Source: Caprimulgus europaeus
Taxonomy: Eukaryota > Chordata > Aves > Caprimulgiformes > Caprimulgidae
Direction: 5' to 3'
DNA length: 64,000 nucleotides
NCBI GenBank assembly: GCA_907165065.1
Contig: OU015540.1
Span: 4,448,001-4,512,000, forward strand
Every line of letters starts with the position of its first letter. Positions within the stretch are counted from its first letter, which is position 1. The position numbers and the translations under genes were made by a program. A model generated the notes under the pieces. The model was not told the origin of the DNA, searched no databases, and was given only the letters and a program-made list of their open reading frames with translations. Positions 27,989-40,100 of this stretch are shown here, one piece after another.

Positions 27989-28072
27989 TGAACTCCTGAC
28001 TTCAGATAAGCCAATTCCAGTGACTTTTTGACCCAGGTTCATGCTACTAGGTCCCTAAAACTCGTTTGACCT
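27989..28072. promoter_or_regulatory. Cluster of nuclear-receptor half-sites about 6 kb upstream of CYP3A
   Basis: Four perfect RGKTCA half-sites (either strand) fall within 84 bp: TGAACT at 27989, TGACCC at 28029, GGTTCA at 28036 and TGACCT at 28067. About 0.16 would be expected by chance in this length. The middle pair is everted with a 1-bp spacer, which is not a standard PXR or CAR arrangement. The position recalls the distal xenobiotic module of human CYP3A4 (around -7.8 kb), but this is only an analogy. Confidence 0.25.
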
Positions 28073-28108
28073 CTCAGACTCATTTCCAACCTGCAATAGA
28101 GATGACTA

Positions 28109-28130
28109 TTTTTATTTATTTATTTATTTT
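28109..28130. repeat. (TTTA)n microsatellite
   Basis: A short run of about five TTTA units, slightly imperfect at its edges. Confidence 0.85.
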
Positions 28131-31100
28131 ACAGTGTAGCTATCTTAACACAAATGCCTACTAAAAATGACTTATCACAGAGTGATTCAAACAACAGCCT
28201 GTATAACTGGGATGACCTAAATGCCCAAGCATTTTGCTCATGTTAGATAATTTTAGGGCCTGGTTCTCAAGATAATCCCATTTACTTTTAACAAAAAAAA
28301 AAAAGGTCTTACTTAAAGTTGAAACTTCAGACCTTGAGGAAATGATATTTAAAAAACAGAAGAGAAAAAGGATCTATCAGGAGGTGCTGATATGTGATAT
28401 GAAAATAACCTGGAGATAATCCTTTTCTAGCATTACTGGTAGCTGGGAGCAGATCAGGTGGCTGACCAGAGGGAGTGGGGACGAGGGAGCAGCAATTTGG
28501 AAACTCCTTTTTAGGTGAAATGCATTAAAAAAACTAAACAGTTTGTTATTGTGTACAGCCCTTTCTATGAACCTCCATGCACAACAGCCCTGACATCGAG
28601 CGCATTTCTACCCTTCATCATGAGAGGTGGCCTCATCTATCCTGGTCCACCAAAGAGCAATGAAGAAAATTAACCCACCTTGGTCAGATGATGGAAAGGC
28701 AAGTGATCTGTGGTCTAAAAGCACACTGAGAAAACATTCTGGTTTCTTTTATTACCAATACTTGAGTCTCATGAGCCTTACTAACTAGCAACAACTCCAA
28801 CCACCACGGAGCCGAACCTGCTGAGATACCTTTGGAGCAGGTCACCCTGTGGAAAGCTGCAGCTGTGGTGGGGACACGGACCGAAGACATGACGCTATTC
28901 CTGCTTTAGGCACAATCCCATGCAGTGCTTTGCATAACAAAACCTTGACGGTCTGGATGAACAATGTGATGTGTCACCCTTTAGAAGATCCATTGTTCTG
29001 GATGAGTCAGGCGTGCTGACTTCACCGGGCTGTGACACACCGATGCAGGAGTCTGCTCGGGCAGTGACGTGCGCAGACGTTTCTTGGAACGACTTTGCCA
29101 CAGTTATGGCGTAACAAAGCAACGCTCCCACGTCGCTGCCTCAGTCAAGGCATCCTCTCTAAAACATCCTGGGGAGAACATGATCTCACACCTTGCCTTG
29201 GAGATACCTCTCTTCTAGTTTATATCTACCCAGGATTGTTGTTGCTGTTCCCTTGTGGGACATAACCCTGTCTTTCATTGTATTGCAAGTAGGAAGTCAT
29301 GGGCAGAGCTAGCAGGATACTTTTATTTTTTCTTAACTCCTTTTATAAGGTTAAAGTGAGAGAACCTCGAACAGACATTTGTATTGGATTGGGCAAAAGA
29401 ATGCAGTGCTCAGGGTTAATTAGCTATCCAGATATCCTCTAGCTCTTATAGCTGTCATTTCTTAGAATGAAAAGGCATATAATGATATATTCTAAAGATT
29501 ATGAAGGAAGACTGGTATGTATCAGGGATATTACTTTAACTGAAAAAAACATCAGAAAAATGTCCTAGTTTCTGTGTAGTTCCAAAGCTCAGTATATGGA
29601 ACAAAACATCCAGGGGAATTAATTACCTTTTTGTTGAGGTTTTTTGTGAGCTTTTTAAATCCCAAGAAACTCTGTGTGCAGGAGGTTATCAGTTATCTAT
29701 ACACAGAACTACATAAAGTATCATTAGAGACCCCTCCAAATACATTGATTTTTTTTATCCAGCAGCTGTGTATCAATATTTTAACCACTGACAACAAGAT
29801 GTAGCCTTCATTATGAAGTATTTTCCTGTGTATCAGGGAAAATAAACAGTTGCCTCCCCACATCTTCTACCTATACAGAAAGCAAACTCCTTGCAACACT
29901 CTGGCAGAAGAGAATTGGTAAGAAATTTAATGTATTATTCCCTCCTCCCACCAGCAGCTGCCTTATCTACCCCCACTTTACATTATCTGAGCTTTTTTTC
30001 TTTCTTTTAACCCCATAATGGGAAGACTCCTAGACCAGGACTGTGCTCATTTCCAGCCTAGCATTTATTCGTGGCTGGGTTATACCCATTTGTCCCTCTG
30101 CCAACATCATAATTCAATTAAATAGCTCTTCTACCTGGCATTTATCTTATAGCAACCATCTTCCAGCCCAGCTAGCATTTAGCTAGACTCAACAAAGGTT
30201 TTTGGAGGCACTGCTCCAAGGGGGTGAGAAGTGCCACCCAAATGCTGGCCCTCCCTTAACTGGATCCCAGTGAGCTGGTACGTTCAAGCACTGGGCTGCT
30301 CCAAATTGGGCACAGAATGAGCTCCCATCCCAGAAGATCTTGTGGCCAAAACATTTTATAGCATACCTTGAACTAAAAAGTCATTGAGGTTTGTTTGGGG
30401 TTTTTTTCCTCCACCTCCTATCTGGTTGATTTATTCTGAGGATTTTTTTTAATGTAGCTGTTCAGCCAGTTGGGTGTAAAGTCTGCTCCTACAAGTCTCT
30501 TGGCATACAACTGGATGGTAGTATTAGCACTGTTGACTTAAAAACGAGGTTAGACACAGTTTGCATTGAAAGCCCTGAGATCTTCCACTGATTTGCTTTA
30601 TTAATTTGTCCTTTGGAAAAAGCTTTATTAATTATAAGCTTATTTTTGTTTATACTTCCACTTTTGTTAAACTAATGTGTTTTGTTCAGCCCAAGGTAAT
30701 TTTGCTCTTAACTGTTCTTCTAGAATACCTTAAACTACCTAAAACCTCCAAAGCTAAACCAGTTCCAGTGCTTGCCAGTTTTGTGTTTCTCCAGTGAGTG
30801 CAGAAATCTACCATCTCCCAATACAGAGATTATCTGAGCTGTGCATGATTAGTAGCATTTTTTATGATACATATCTAGAGAGTTTAAAGTACTTATGAAC
30901 AATACAACTCCACAGCAATATTTATATCCCAAGTAGTACCGCAGAGTTTCCACCACAACTGGTCTAGACCTGGAAATCTAACAGAAATTCCCCAAAGTAT
31001 CTCAGGAGAACCTCTTTCATGATTGTACTCAAAAGCAAGCTAGACCTAAAGATTCAGGCTTACCTAGCCTGGCCCTCCTTACTCCTGTGCAGTCCTTTTC

Positions 31101-33877
31101 ATCATGAACACAAATGTTACCCACTGTGGCACCTTTCTTTGCCAATAGCTCTTTCTCTTCTGAACCACTCTTTCTTCTCCACACCTGTGCCCCAGTCATA
31201 ATTGCTATTCCACAGTGGTTTTCTTACCCTACATCATTTGGTTTCACAGCTTGTGGAAGAAATGCATGTTCTTCCATTTTACTGCCCAGGTCCCAGTCAT
31301 TATTATACAAGAAATCCCTCTGGCTCATCACACCTTGTTCACAACCTGGATTAGGAGTGCTCCTTTCATTACATGGCAAATAACAACACGGTGGTATTTT
31401 GCTTTCCTGAAAGCCATTAATCCATTAATCTGAGCTACTTAGGGCATTAGAAATGGAAAAGCAGCTCAGTTCTCTTCTGAATGTGCTGCAAACTTTGGCT
31501 TTTTAAACCTCTCAGCCTGTGGCTGTCCTGGAAGCACAGTGGTGACATGGGAGTTACCATACAGTGCAGCAGCTGAAACGACAAAGGTAAGCATTGCATA
31601 TCCACCATACACTGCATGTCATGTGTGACCTTGTCACCCATGAATGAGGCTAGCTGTGTCATCAGCAGTGTTCCCACAGGTATAATTGCACCTCCATCTA
31701 GGCTTGCATCTCCTCATGCCCCTGAGCAATGTGCCTGGGGTGATGGGCTCACCAAAACCTGTGATAGGATGCAGTGTACTTCAAAACCTCCAGAAGCAGC
31801 AGAGGATGATCCTAACAGTTCATGGTGATGAGGAATAAGATACATCTAAAGAACTTGGATAGGGTGAAGGGACAATCATGCTGGCTCAGTGCAGCTGCAT
31901 CCTGGTGGGCAGAAACCTCAGCTGGGAAGGGAAAGGGTAGGCTGGGGCATGGCTGTGTGGTCTCCTCCTTCCCACCATTTCTGTGAAGTGGGGTTCAGCT
32001 TTGGCTGAAGATGATGCCAAGAAGCTGATGTTTTGGCTCTGTCCCAGAGATGGAAGGCAGGAAAAGTCTTCCCCAGGCTCCCCTCCAAAGGTGCCTGAGC
32101 TACCTCTCAAACATGACCTCCCAGCTGACTTGACATTCCCCCTGGCAGTATAGGGAGCACCACAGCCTCGAGTTGGAGATTTACAATTTTAACATTGGGC
32201 AAGTTAAGGTATAAACCCAGCTTTAAGCTGGACTTACATGTGATGTGAAAGTCAATCATTTGTTCCCAGGCCATTGACTTTCCTCTGGCAAGAATTAACC
32301 ACATTAGGTTTTTTTTTCTTTTTTGCTTATCTATCCACTTTCTCAAGGGGATGGTGGGTCTCTGTTTGAAATCAATAGGCACAGTCCATTTGACAGAGAT
32401 CACAAGACCCCAATGCAAAACCAGCAACAAGACTTTCCACCTATCTATTTGGTTTTAAAAGCTTTTCAAGAGACTATTCTTACCCTTAAAAGTGACCTAA
32501 AGAGGACAAGGATCAAGGCTTATTTTTACTGAGGATGGAGAGCCCTACAGAAATCCCACTTAATGAATAAACTGTATTAACTTGTTTCCCAATATGATGA
32601 GTCAAGAACATTTAGTGCCCACTAAATTCAGATTTCAAGGCTATGTAAAAATGTGCAAAGGAGAATCCTGGGAAAACAATCAGTGCTGTGACGAGATGGG
32701 AAAGCACCTATTTAATCACCTGCTCTTTCAACATCTCTGAATCAAGTAAGGTAGGACCCAACACAGGTTTGTACAACTATGTCATGAACTTGCCTGCTCA
32801 TGTCAAACTAAAGTAGGCTGTGTTTATTGCTAAATAATCTGCAACTGGGTTGTCTCTGAAGGTCAGAGCAAAGGCCAGGCAAAGGTGAAATGCGATACAA
32901 ATGCTGCTGAGCTCAGTCAGATGGTGACTCTCTGAATGTATCTCCTATCACCACGTGCACTGTGTCAACTTATCAGTCAACCCAGCATCAATCACAGTAA
33001 CATCCTCAGAGACACGAGGCATTTAATGTGCTAAATATTTATAACACTCAGTTACTTACACCCAGTGCAGTCAGTAAAGTCCCATTTGAAGACAGCAGCT
33101 CTGCCAATAGGATGGAAATTGCTCATTTTAGAGTCCTGGATGAAGCCCTAAAGATGCTGTAGTACACATCTGTGCAAACCATAAAGCCTCCTACCCTGAT
33201 GTTATGGCCACTAACAAACACCAGCCAACTAGCCCAGCTGTCATAATCTTCTCTTAGCACATTCATACCTCTAGGATGCTATTCCTTTCCTGAACCATCC
33301 CTACAGGACAACCATCACAAAAGTTGTGTTTTCCCTTTGCTTGTGTCTTTTTGCCAGCTGCTGCAGAAGAGTGGGTGCTGCATTTATTCATAAGCTTGTG
33401 TTTTGAAAATGGTGGTACTTTAACTGCTTATAGTTGTGGAACAAGAGCATTTCTCTTACAAAACACCTGGCCACAAGCCAGCAAATAAGGTGGACTTCTA
33501 AAGCCTTTGTAGGGGATAAATTCCTGCCTGTCTTAGGAGCTGCTCCTGGCCCACCACAGACAGAAGCAGGCAGTGCTTGCTCTTCACTATACATACATAC
33601 AGAAAGAGATTTTAAACAAATTTTAAATTCTGCCAAAGTTAATTCAGCTGCCAGAAAAGATCTTGTCATACAATATGTGAATAACCTTTTCACTTCTCCT
33701 TCCCTTTTGTAAACCAACTCTGACACCTGCTTTGGGATTTACCTTTTCATTGTAACTTGGTTTTATTTATTTTGGTGTAGAAGCCCAGGAGCATTACTCA
33801 AAAAGAAGTTGGTTATTACTTACTGTTACAACAGAAAAACTAGCTGAAACGCCTGGCAACATATATATTAAATAATT

Positions 33878-33895
33878 TGAACCTTAGACAGTTCA
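33878..33895 (+). promoter_or_regulatory. ER6 element, PXR/CAR:RXR type, in the CYP3A promoter
   Basis: Two perfect RGKTCA half-sites form an everted repeat with a 6-bp spacer: TGAACC, TTAGAC, AGTTCA. Human CYP3A4 carries an ER6 of the same geometry in its proximal promoter, through which PXR and CAR mediate drug induction. This copy sits 214-231 bp upstream of the start codon, close to the expected place. A further TGAACT half-site lies at 33917-33922. Birds have a single PXR/CAR-like receptor (CXR) that would be the natural binder; that step is inference. Confidence 0.6.
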
Positions 33896-33940
33896 GCCAG
33901 GTATTTATCTATCACATGAACTATGTTTTTCAGATTAGCA

Positions 33941-34108
33941 TACTTTGCCACCTTTGCCTTCCACTCCTCCTCCTTCCTGACAGAAGGACAGCCCCTAAAT
34001 CATATGATTGGACACAAAAGATTGCACAGTGCAAAACGCTCCTATTTACCACAGACTTGGGACAAACACATCAAGACAGAACTCAAAGACAACCAGAGAA
34101 GAACCACA
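33941..34108 (+). promoter_or_regulatory. CYP3A core promoter and 5' UTR (approximate)
   Basis: Downstream of the ER6, ACTTTGCCACC (from 33942) resembles the TTTGCCAAC block of the human CYP3A4 promoter. An AATCATATGATTGG stretch (33998-34011) takes the place of the TATA region (human GCATATAAAC). If transcription begins about 25-30 bp later, the 5' UTR is about 75-85 nt, similar to human CYP3A4. The TATA match is weak. A stronger AT-rich motif at 33861-33874 lies upstream of the ER6 and is less likely to be the core promoter. The start codon has A at -3, a favourable context. Confidence 0.45.
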
Positions 34109-34179
34109 ATGAACCTTCTTCCCTTCTTCTCCACAGAGACCTGGGCCCTTTTGCTTATTTTCCTAGCCCTCCTGGTAGC
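34109..34179 (+). CDS. CYP3A: CYP3A exon 1 (coding part)
   Basis: Encodes [20 protein letters not shown] and LLV plus 2 nt, i.e. the ER signal anchor. The donor GTGAGT follows at 34180. The frame stays open upstream to an ATG at 33923, but that part probably lies before the transcription start. Confidence 0.93.
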
Positions 34180-37100
34180 GTGAGTAAAATATTCTTTATT
34201 GGTTCTTTGCTCATGTCACTTTCCTCTTCTTGCTGTTGCTTATTTTCATGCAACTAGTCTGCCAAACAGGTAGGTGTGATTTCCAGATTTACAGCCTCTA
34301 ATGAGACTCTGGGAAGTAGCAGAGGAGAATGCAGACAGTACAGATGCGTGATCTTGCTCCTAGGTTTGGAGTATTCCCGTGTGTTATTACTATCTTGCTG
34401 CTAAGCACCAAAGAAATAAATAACAATTCATTACCACCAGAATGCTAGCTTCAGTGAGGATTGTGATCTGGTAGGTTATTTTCCATGGAAATAAAGTCTA
34501 AGGATGGCTGTGCCTCCCTGGCTGAGGTTGCCCTCTGGAGGGGAGCAGGCAGGAGATGACCCTACTGCATGACCTGCAAAGGTGGAGAGCAGCAGAAAGG
34601 TGCCAGGAAAAGAGCAGTCCTAGGATCAGTCCTTATTCTTCCTGACTCCTACTGTAGTGCCCAGGTAAGATGCTCCACACACGGGCACCTGGACCAGGAG
34701 GGATACTTTGCAGGAGGTAGATGTGCCACACCTGCAGGGACAGCATCCCATGCCTGTTCCCACAGCCCACTCTTGTCAGGGGAAGAAATGAAGCCCAAAG
34801 CAAGGTCAGCTTTCTGCTTCTGGCTTTTCAGACAAATTCCATCAGACAGAAGCGTACCCCACTGCTTCAGAGGAGCTGTGTTAGTGAGAGAATGCTTTCA
34901 TCCGCACTGCTGATGCCATCCAGTGCTGCAGCATAGCAGGGCTGGCTGAAAACCCTCTTCTGCTGGGACACACAGCATCTCCACTGGCAGCCCCCGCCAA
35001 CAAGGCTGGACTGACAAACTTTGTAGTGTTGACAGGCCCTTAGGCAGAGACAGCATGTTGCTAGCCATAAACCTTAATGATTAATGTGGTGCACATGAGC
35101 ACAATCCATTTTTCTGCCCTGGCAATGCTTCAGCCGCATTCAGTAAGCTCTGAAACTTTTAGCCCTGTTTTTTTGAACCCTTTCCTGTGATTTGGATCAC
35201 CCAAAAGCCTGTTTGGGACAGACTCTTAAAAAAACTCACCAAAAACCCCAACAAAACAAATCCTACCCTCATTATTGACCTAAACCCTCCTATTTCAGTA
35301 ACTCTGTGTCCATCTGAAGTAGCTGGTTACCACACTCCCACCTTCTGCAGCCGCTTGCAAGTTTGTTGTGACAAAAGGGATGAAGCCCAAATCTTTGTGC
35401 TCTGATATCTGAACTAAAAGAGAAATTTCACTGCCCATTAGCACTGAGAGGCTGTTCAGATGCTTCTTGTCTATCTGGGGCAACGCTGTTCCAATTCACA
35501 CATGAAGGAATATCAGGCATTTCTGGTTCATTTCCATGATGAGAAGAAGTAATGATTATTCTCTGGCTTTATACTGAGTGGTCCTTCTCAGCCTGAAGAA
35601 AACCATGTCATGCTTTACTTGTAAGAGCACTAGACTGTGTTTTCCTGGCCACATTTCAAATGGATTAAGCCTAGCCTATGTTCCTATAGTGTTTCTGGGC
35701 TTTGTAACCAGCCCCACCTCTCATTTCCTGGTCCACCTGCAGCCCTGACTGCCCATAAACATTACAAATGAGAATCCAAACATTTTATACCTAGTACTCA
35801 ATTAACCTTTAAAAGAAAAGGTTAAACATTGACAAACTGAACTCTGTGAAACCTTTCTGCACCTGCAAATGTCCTGATCCCTGAGTTTTGCCTGCTCGAT
35901 TTGTACCACAAGATGAGGTTTGGTTTTGTGCTCTGGCAGAACCTGTGCTGGGGGGAAATGATCTCATTTGGGGTCCCCCAGATTTAGAAAAATATTACTA
36001 ATTACAAGGGAAACTCTCCTAAATCTCAGCCTAGACTGTGGCTTTTCAGGAACACGTCCCCGAGATGCTGGCTGAGAGGCTGCTGCCACATGGCCTCAAG
36101 AGGATCTTTGATAACATCCCTTTGCCAAACCTTTGCATTTTAACATCCCTTCTGCAGTGAACTGCTCACTTGGGAAGCTGCAGCTACTAACTAAAAATAA
36201 ATATTTTGAGGAGTTCTTTCAACACAGCCAAAGACAAGCTTCAAAGGGCTGCAGCCCAGGCCCTTGTTGAGAAACAGAAAGCCCCAAGGTAGAAGTAATA
36301 ACTTTATAGCTACCAAAAAGGGTGCTTCCAAGGAAAGAAATCTGCAAAGCTATCAATAAAATCTAAAGAGAAAACCACCAAGGCAAGACTTCCTGATGCA
36401 CCACTGAGCTAACACCAGGCTAAGCAGAGGGAGAACAGTAAATGAAATTAAAGTGCAGCTCAACAAAAGCCCTGTTTGGGACATCACTTCTGGCATGGCT
36501 TTGATTTCTCTCCAATAAAAACAAGTAAGCTTTCTGTTCCTTCTTCCAGCTCCCTTTTCTGTTTCTCCTTTGGTTGACAGAAAGGAGAGACCTTCTTTGG
36601 AGGTCCTCTTGACTTTTGCTAAAGGCTTTAAGGTCCTGGATCCACCAAAGCACCTATGCCTTTAGGAAAGGGCTGTTTCTACACTAAAGTGATCTCTCTG
36701 AAGTTCTGTGTGGTGGCAGTGAACTTTGCTATATTTATTAAGTAGTTTTTACAGGGAAATTTTCTTTTGGGCCATTTTTTTCCAGCTCCCAGACCAACCA
36801 CCTCTACTACTTAGAGCCAAAGGGACATTGGTGCAGTCTCCAGGTTTAGGAGAGCTCACAGCCCCAATGCCATGGTCATGTAGCATTTCGTTGTCTTTCT
36901 TGTCACACAGATACGGAATCTGGCCATTTGGTTTGTTCAAGAAGTTGGGTATTCCTGGGCCAAGACCTCTGCCTTTCTTTGGGACATGCCTGGAATATCG
37001 CAAAGTAAGTGACTGAGACCTCCCTGACTTCAGAAACATCACCTTTGCTGATACAGCTGTAGCTAAACAGATACACAGGGATGATAAACTATCTCCAAAT

Positions 37101-40100
37101 GCCAAGCTCTGCTCCAACACACAGCTTGTGCAAAGGCTGGTGTAGGAGAAGGGCTCCGTACCACAGACCACGGGACCCTGTCTTTACAGCAACTCCAAAT
37201 GATCACTCATGGGAGGCTGGTTTACAGCTGTCCTTTGCCAGGGTCCTGGCAAAGAGCTCATTCACAAGCATGATATACATTTACACTGTCCTTCATGATA
37301 TTTTCAGAGAGGAGAGCAGCTCAGAAGGCAGGTCTGAACATCAGTTTATAGATATTCATTCCTCCCAACCCACCATCTTCAACATCATCCCCTGCATTGC
37401 ATCCTCTCTGAGAGAACTTTTAAATTGCTTTCCACAGGGTTTCTTGGAGTTTGACAATGAATGTTTCGAGAAGTATGGGAAAGTCTGGGGGTGAGTATGA
37501 ACCACTGATCTCTTCTTAAGGTGAAACCAGAATCCATACAAAGGAGGGGAAAAAAGGTCATTAGCAAAAGTCCCTTTTCTCTGCCTGCAGCCCTGACCAT
37601 CCCAGCAGGACAAGTGCAGCAGTGATAGGGTTCTTGTGGTGCTTACATCAAAGTCTGACGATTGCAGGGCTGTGCCACTGTCATGCTATATAAACATTGT
37701 TTTGACCTATATTATGAAAGCTCTTCTAAAGCAGATAACAAAAGGCCCTCACCTGCTCCTAACAAAATCAGCAAGAAAGCTACTATTTACTGAAGGGAGA
37801 ACCTGGAACCAGGAGGTCAGGTTCCCCTGGTTTCCCAACCACAGAGGAATGTGAGGAACTCCCAATGCTGAGAGAAGAAGCAGATCCAAAGTCTGCTGAC
37901 TTCCTTGTGCTGCTGGTCCTTACCTGCTGCAGTGGGAGCCAGTGCAGCTATCATTGCTCTGCTCTGGACATCTCCTATGACTTTTATTGCTGCTCTTATA
38001 ACTTGGGCTACAAACTCGTACATATTCTCTATAGGATCCATTGGTCCCTATAGCAACTTTAAAAAAAAAGTGGAGTCTGCAAAAGAGAGCTTTACATAAA
38101 TGAGGAAAGTGCTTAAATCCGCTTAATCTACATCTGTTCCAGGAAAACATTCAGAACTGGCAGCTTAAAAAGACAAAAACAAGGATTGAGTTTCATCTCC
38201 AAGGGTATTTCAGTGCTGTCAGCCCAAGTCTCCAGACACTCAATTCAAGAGCCTGAAAGGGGTCGAACAAGTTTCCTTCTAATACCGTAATGTGTTTAAG
38301 TGCCTGGAAAAATGCAGGGAGTCAGGGGAGAAAGTGAAGACACTTGCTTCATTTAGTATCTGCTCCTTTGAGGGTCTGAGCCCTGCTCATTTCCCAGTGA
38401 GTTTGAAAGGTGTTTAGCCCCCTTTATCATCCACAAAACCAGATGGGAGAAGGCCTGGGAGTCCTTTTCCGGCTCTAATTTCTACATTTCTGTACTTAGG
38501 CACCTGCAGAACAGCAAGGCTGGTGCTGGAAGAGCATTTGTTTAACATGTTTTGTTTCATGAGCATCAGCCAAGCCCTGCACTTCAACTATGTGGGGTTG
38601 TTTGTCTGTCTCTTCTTCTCATCCCACCAGGATTTACGATGGCCGACAACCTGTGCTGGGTGTCATGGACCCCCAAATCATTAAATCTGTGCTGGTTAAA
38701 GAGTGTTACTCCACCTTTACCAATCGAAGGGTAAGAGCAGAAGCATCATGATGTACCACAGAGTCCAGAAAACAAAGTAGAGGAGGAGACAAGCATGGCA
38801 AGGATATAGCAGGGTCCCCACAGGAGACAAGTGACTGCGCTATAGGGACTACTGTAAATGGCCACTGTATGTCACTGTTCCCCTGCCTTACAGCCTGGGG
38901 ACTGCAGAGCCAGGCTGGCAGAGAAAGCTCTTTGCCTGCGTGAATTTGAGTCTGTGTGAGCATGTAGGACTCTGTAAGGGTCCAGCTAGCCCAAGTGTCA
39001 CCAGCTGGGCTGCAGGCTCTGGGCAGCACGGTTAGATGTGGGTACACATGTACATATGGGTATTGGGCTTGTTGGGTTATACTTGTTCTGGATATGGAAA
39101 TAGCATCTCACAGCTGGTTTACTGCAGGGAAGGGGATTATTTATGTATGTACATCTTGAAAGAGGCTCTTTGTAATGCCTCTGGAATAGCCTGGGCAGGG
39201 TTAGATGCTACATTCCCATCCTTGCAAGGAAGCTGCTATCTTTTCTGGGGTTAACACCTTGCCTTTTTCCCCTCCAGCACGTAGAACTAGCAGGAGTGCT
39301 GAACAACGCTATCTCATTAGCTGAAGATGAACAGTGGAAAAGGATTCGTACTGTGCTCTCTCCAACCTTCACCAGTGGGAAACTAAAAGAGGTAAAACAC
39401 AGAGGAGCAGGAGCAAACTAAATCAGAAAGTCAGTAGACAGTGATTCCAGACTGAGATGGTCACAGGGGTCTGATTTCTTTAGTCAGAGCCTAGCAACTA
39501 AGCTGGTCTCTTTAATTTATGTCTAATTTAAAACAAAAAGAAGGCTTAAAATAAAAATGTAGCAGAAAGATCTTATTTGTAAATATTCATGAAACTCCCT
39601 ATAGTCTTCATAAGCCTGTCTTAAAGGAGTAAAATGTAATGTACTTAAGTGACCATCTCTGCTTTGTGTTACAGATGTTCCCTATAATGAAGCACTATGG
39701 GGAAGTTTTGGTGAAAAATGTACAAAAAAGAGTGGAAAAGGACAACACTATATCTATAAAGGAGTAAGTAGCTGCCAGGAGCAGCAGGCTAAGCAGCCAA
39801 CCTTGTTAGCAAGTGCTGCAGTTCATTCATTACTGGCAACACAGATCACTTGCTGGGTAAGCCAGACCTCTGAATGAGGAACAGGGCTAGCTGAAAGCCT
39901 GGCTGGAAATCTGAAAGGAAAAATTTAAGCTGGGATCTTAGTGAAACTTCCTAGAGGCAGAGACCCACAGAGAAGCCTTCTAAAGGGAATTGAGGGGAAG
40001 GAAAAAAAAAAGCACTCCAGCCCAGCTTTGCGAATCCACAGATCCAAGACAACCTCAAATCCATCAGGAAAACCCAGTTTTCCCCACATATACTCAGGAT

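Larger units (their letters stand above)
18291..33850. other. Intergenic, upstream of CYP3A: no gene seen
   Basis: About 15.5 kb of mostly unique sequence between the CR1 fragment and the CYP3A promoter. It contains short A-rich tracts (18961-18993, 20737-20772, 22521-22560), a 19-bp tandem repeat near 26.0 kb, a (TTTA)n tract near 28.1 kb and a cluster of nuclear-receptor half-sites near 28.0 kb. I found no CYP3A-like exon and no other recognisable coding exon on either strand. The longest open frame (23706-24251, minus) has no recognisable domain. Confidence 0.7.

Noticed and set aside
33861..33874. ATATATATTAAATA as the CYP3A TATA box
   Set aside because: It is upstream of the ER6. A core promoter there would put the response element in the 5' UTR, unlike the family arrangement.
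33923..34183. In-frame ATG upstream of CYP3A, giving a 62-residue N-terminal extension
   Set aside because: It lies just after the ER6 element and probably before the transcription start. It would bury the signal anchor, and [12 protein letters not shown] fits the family start.
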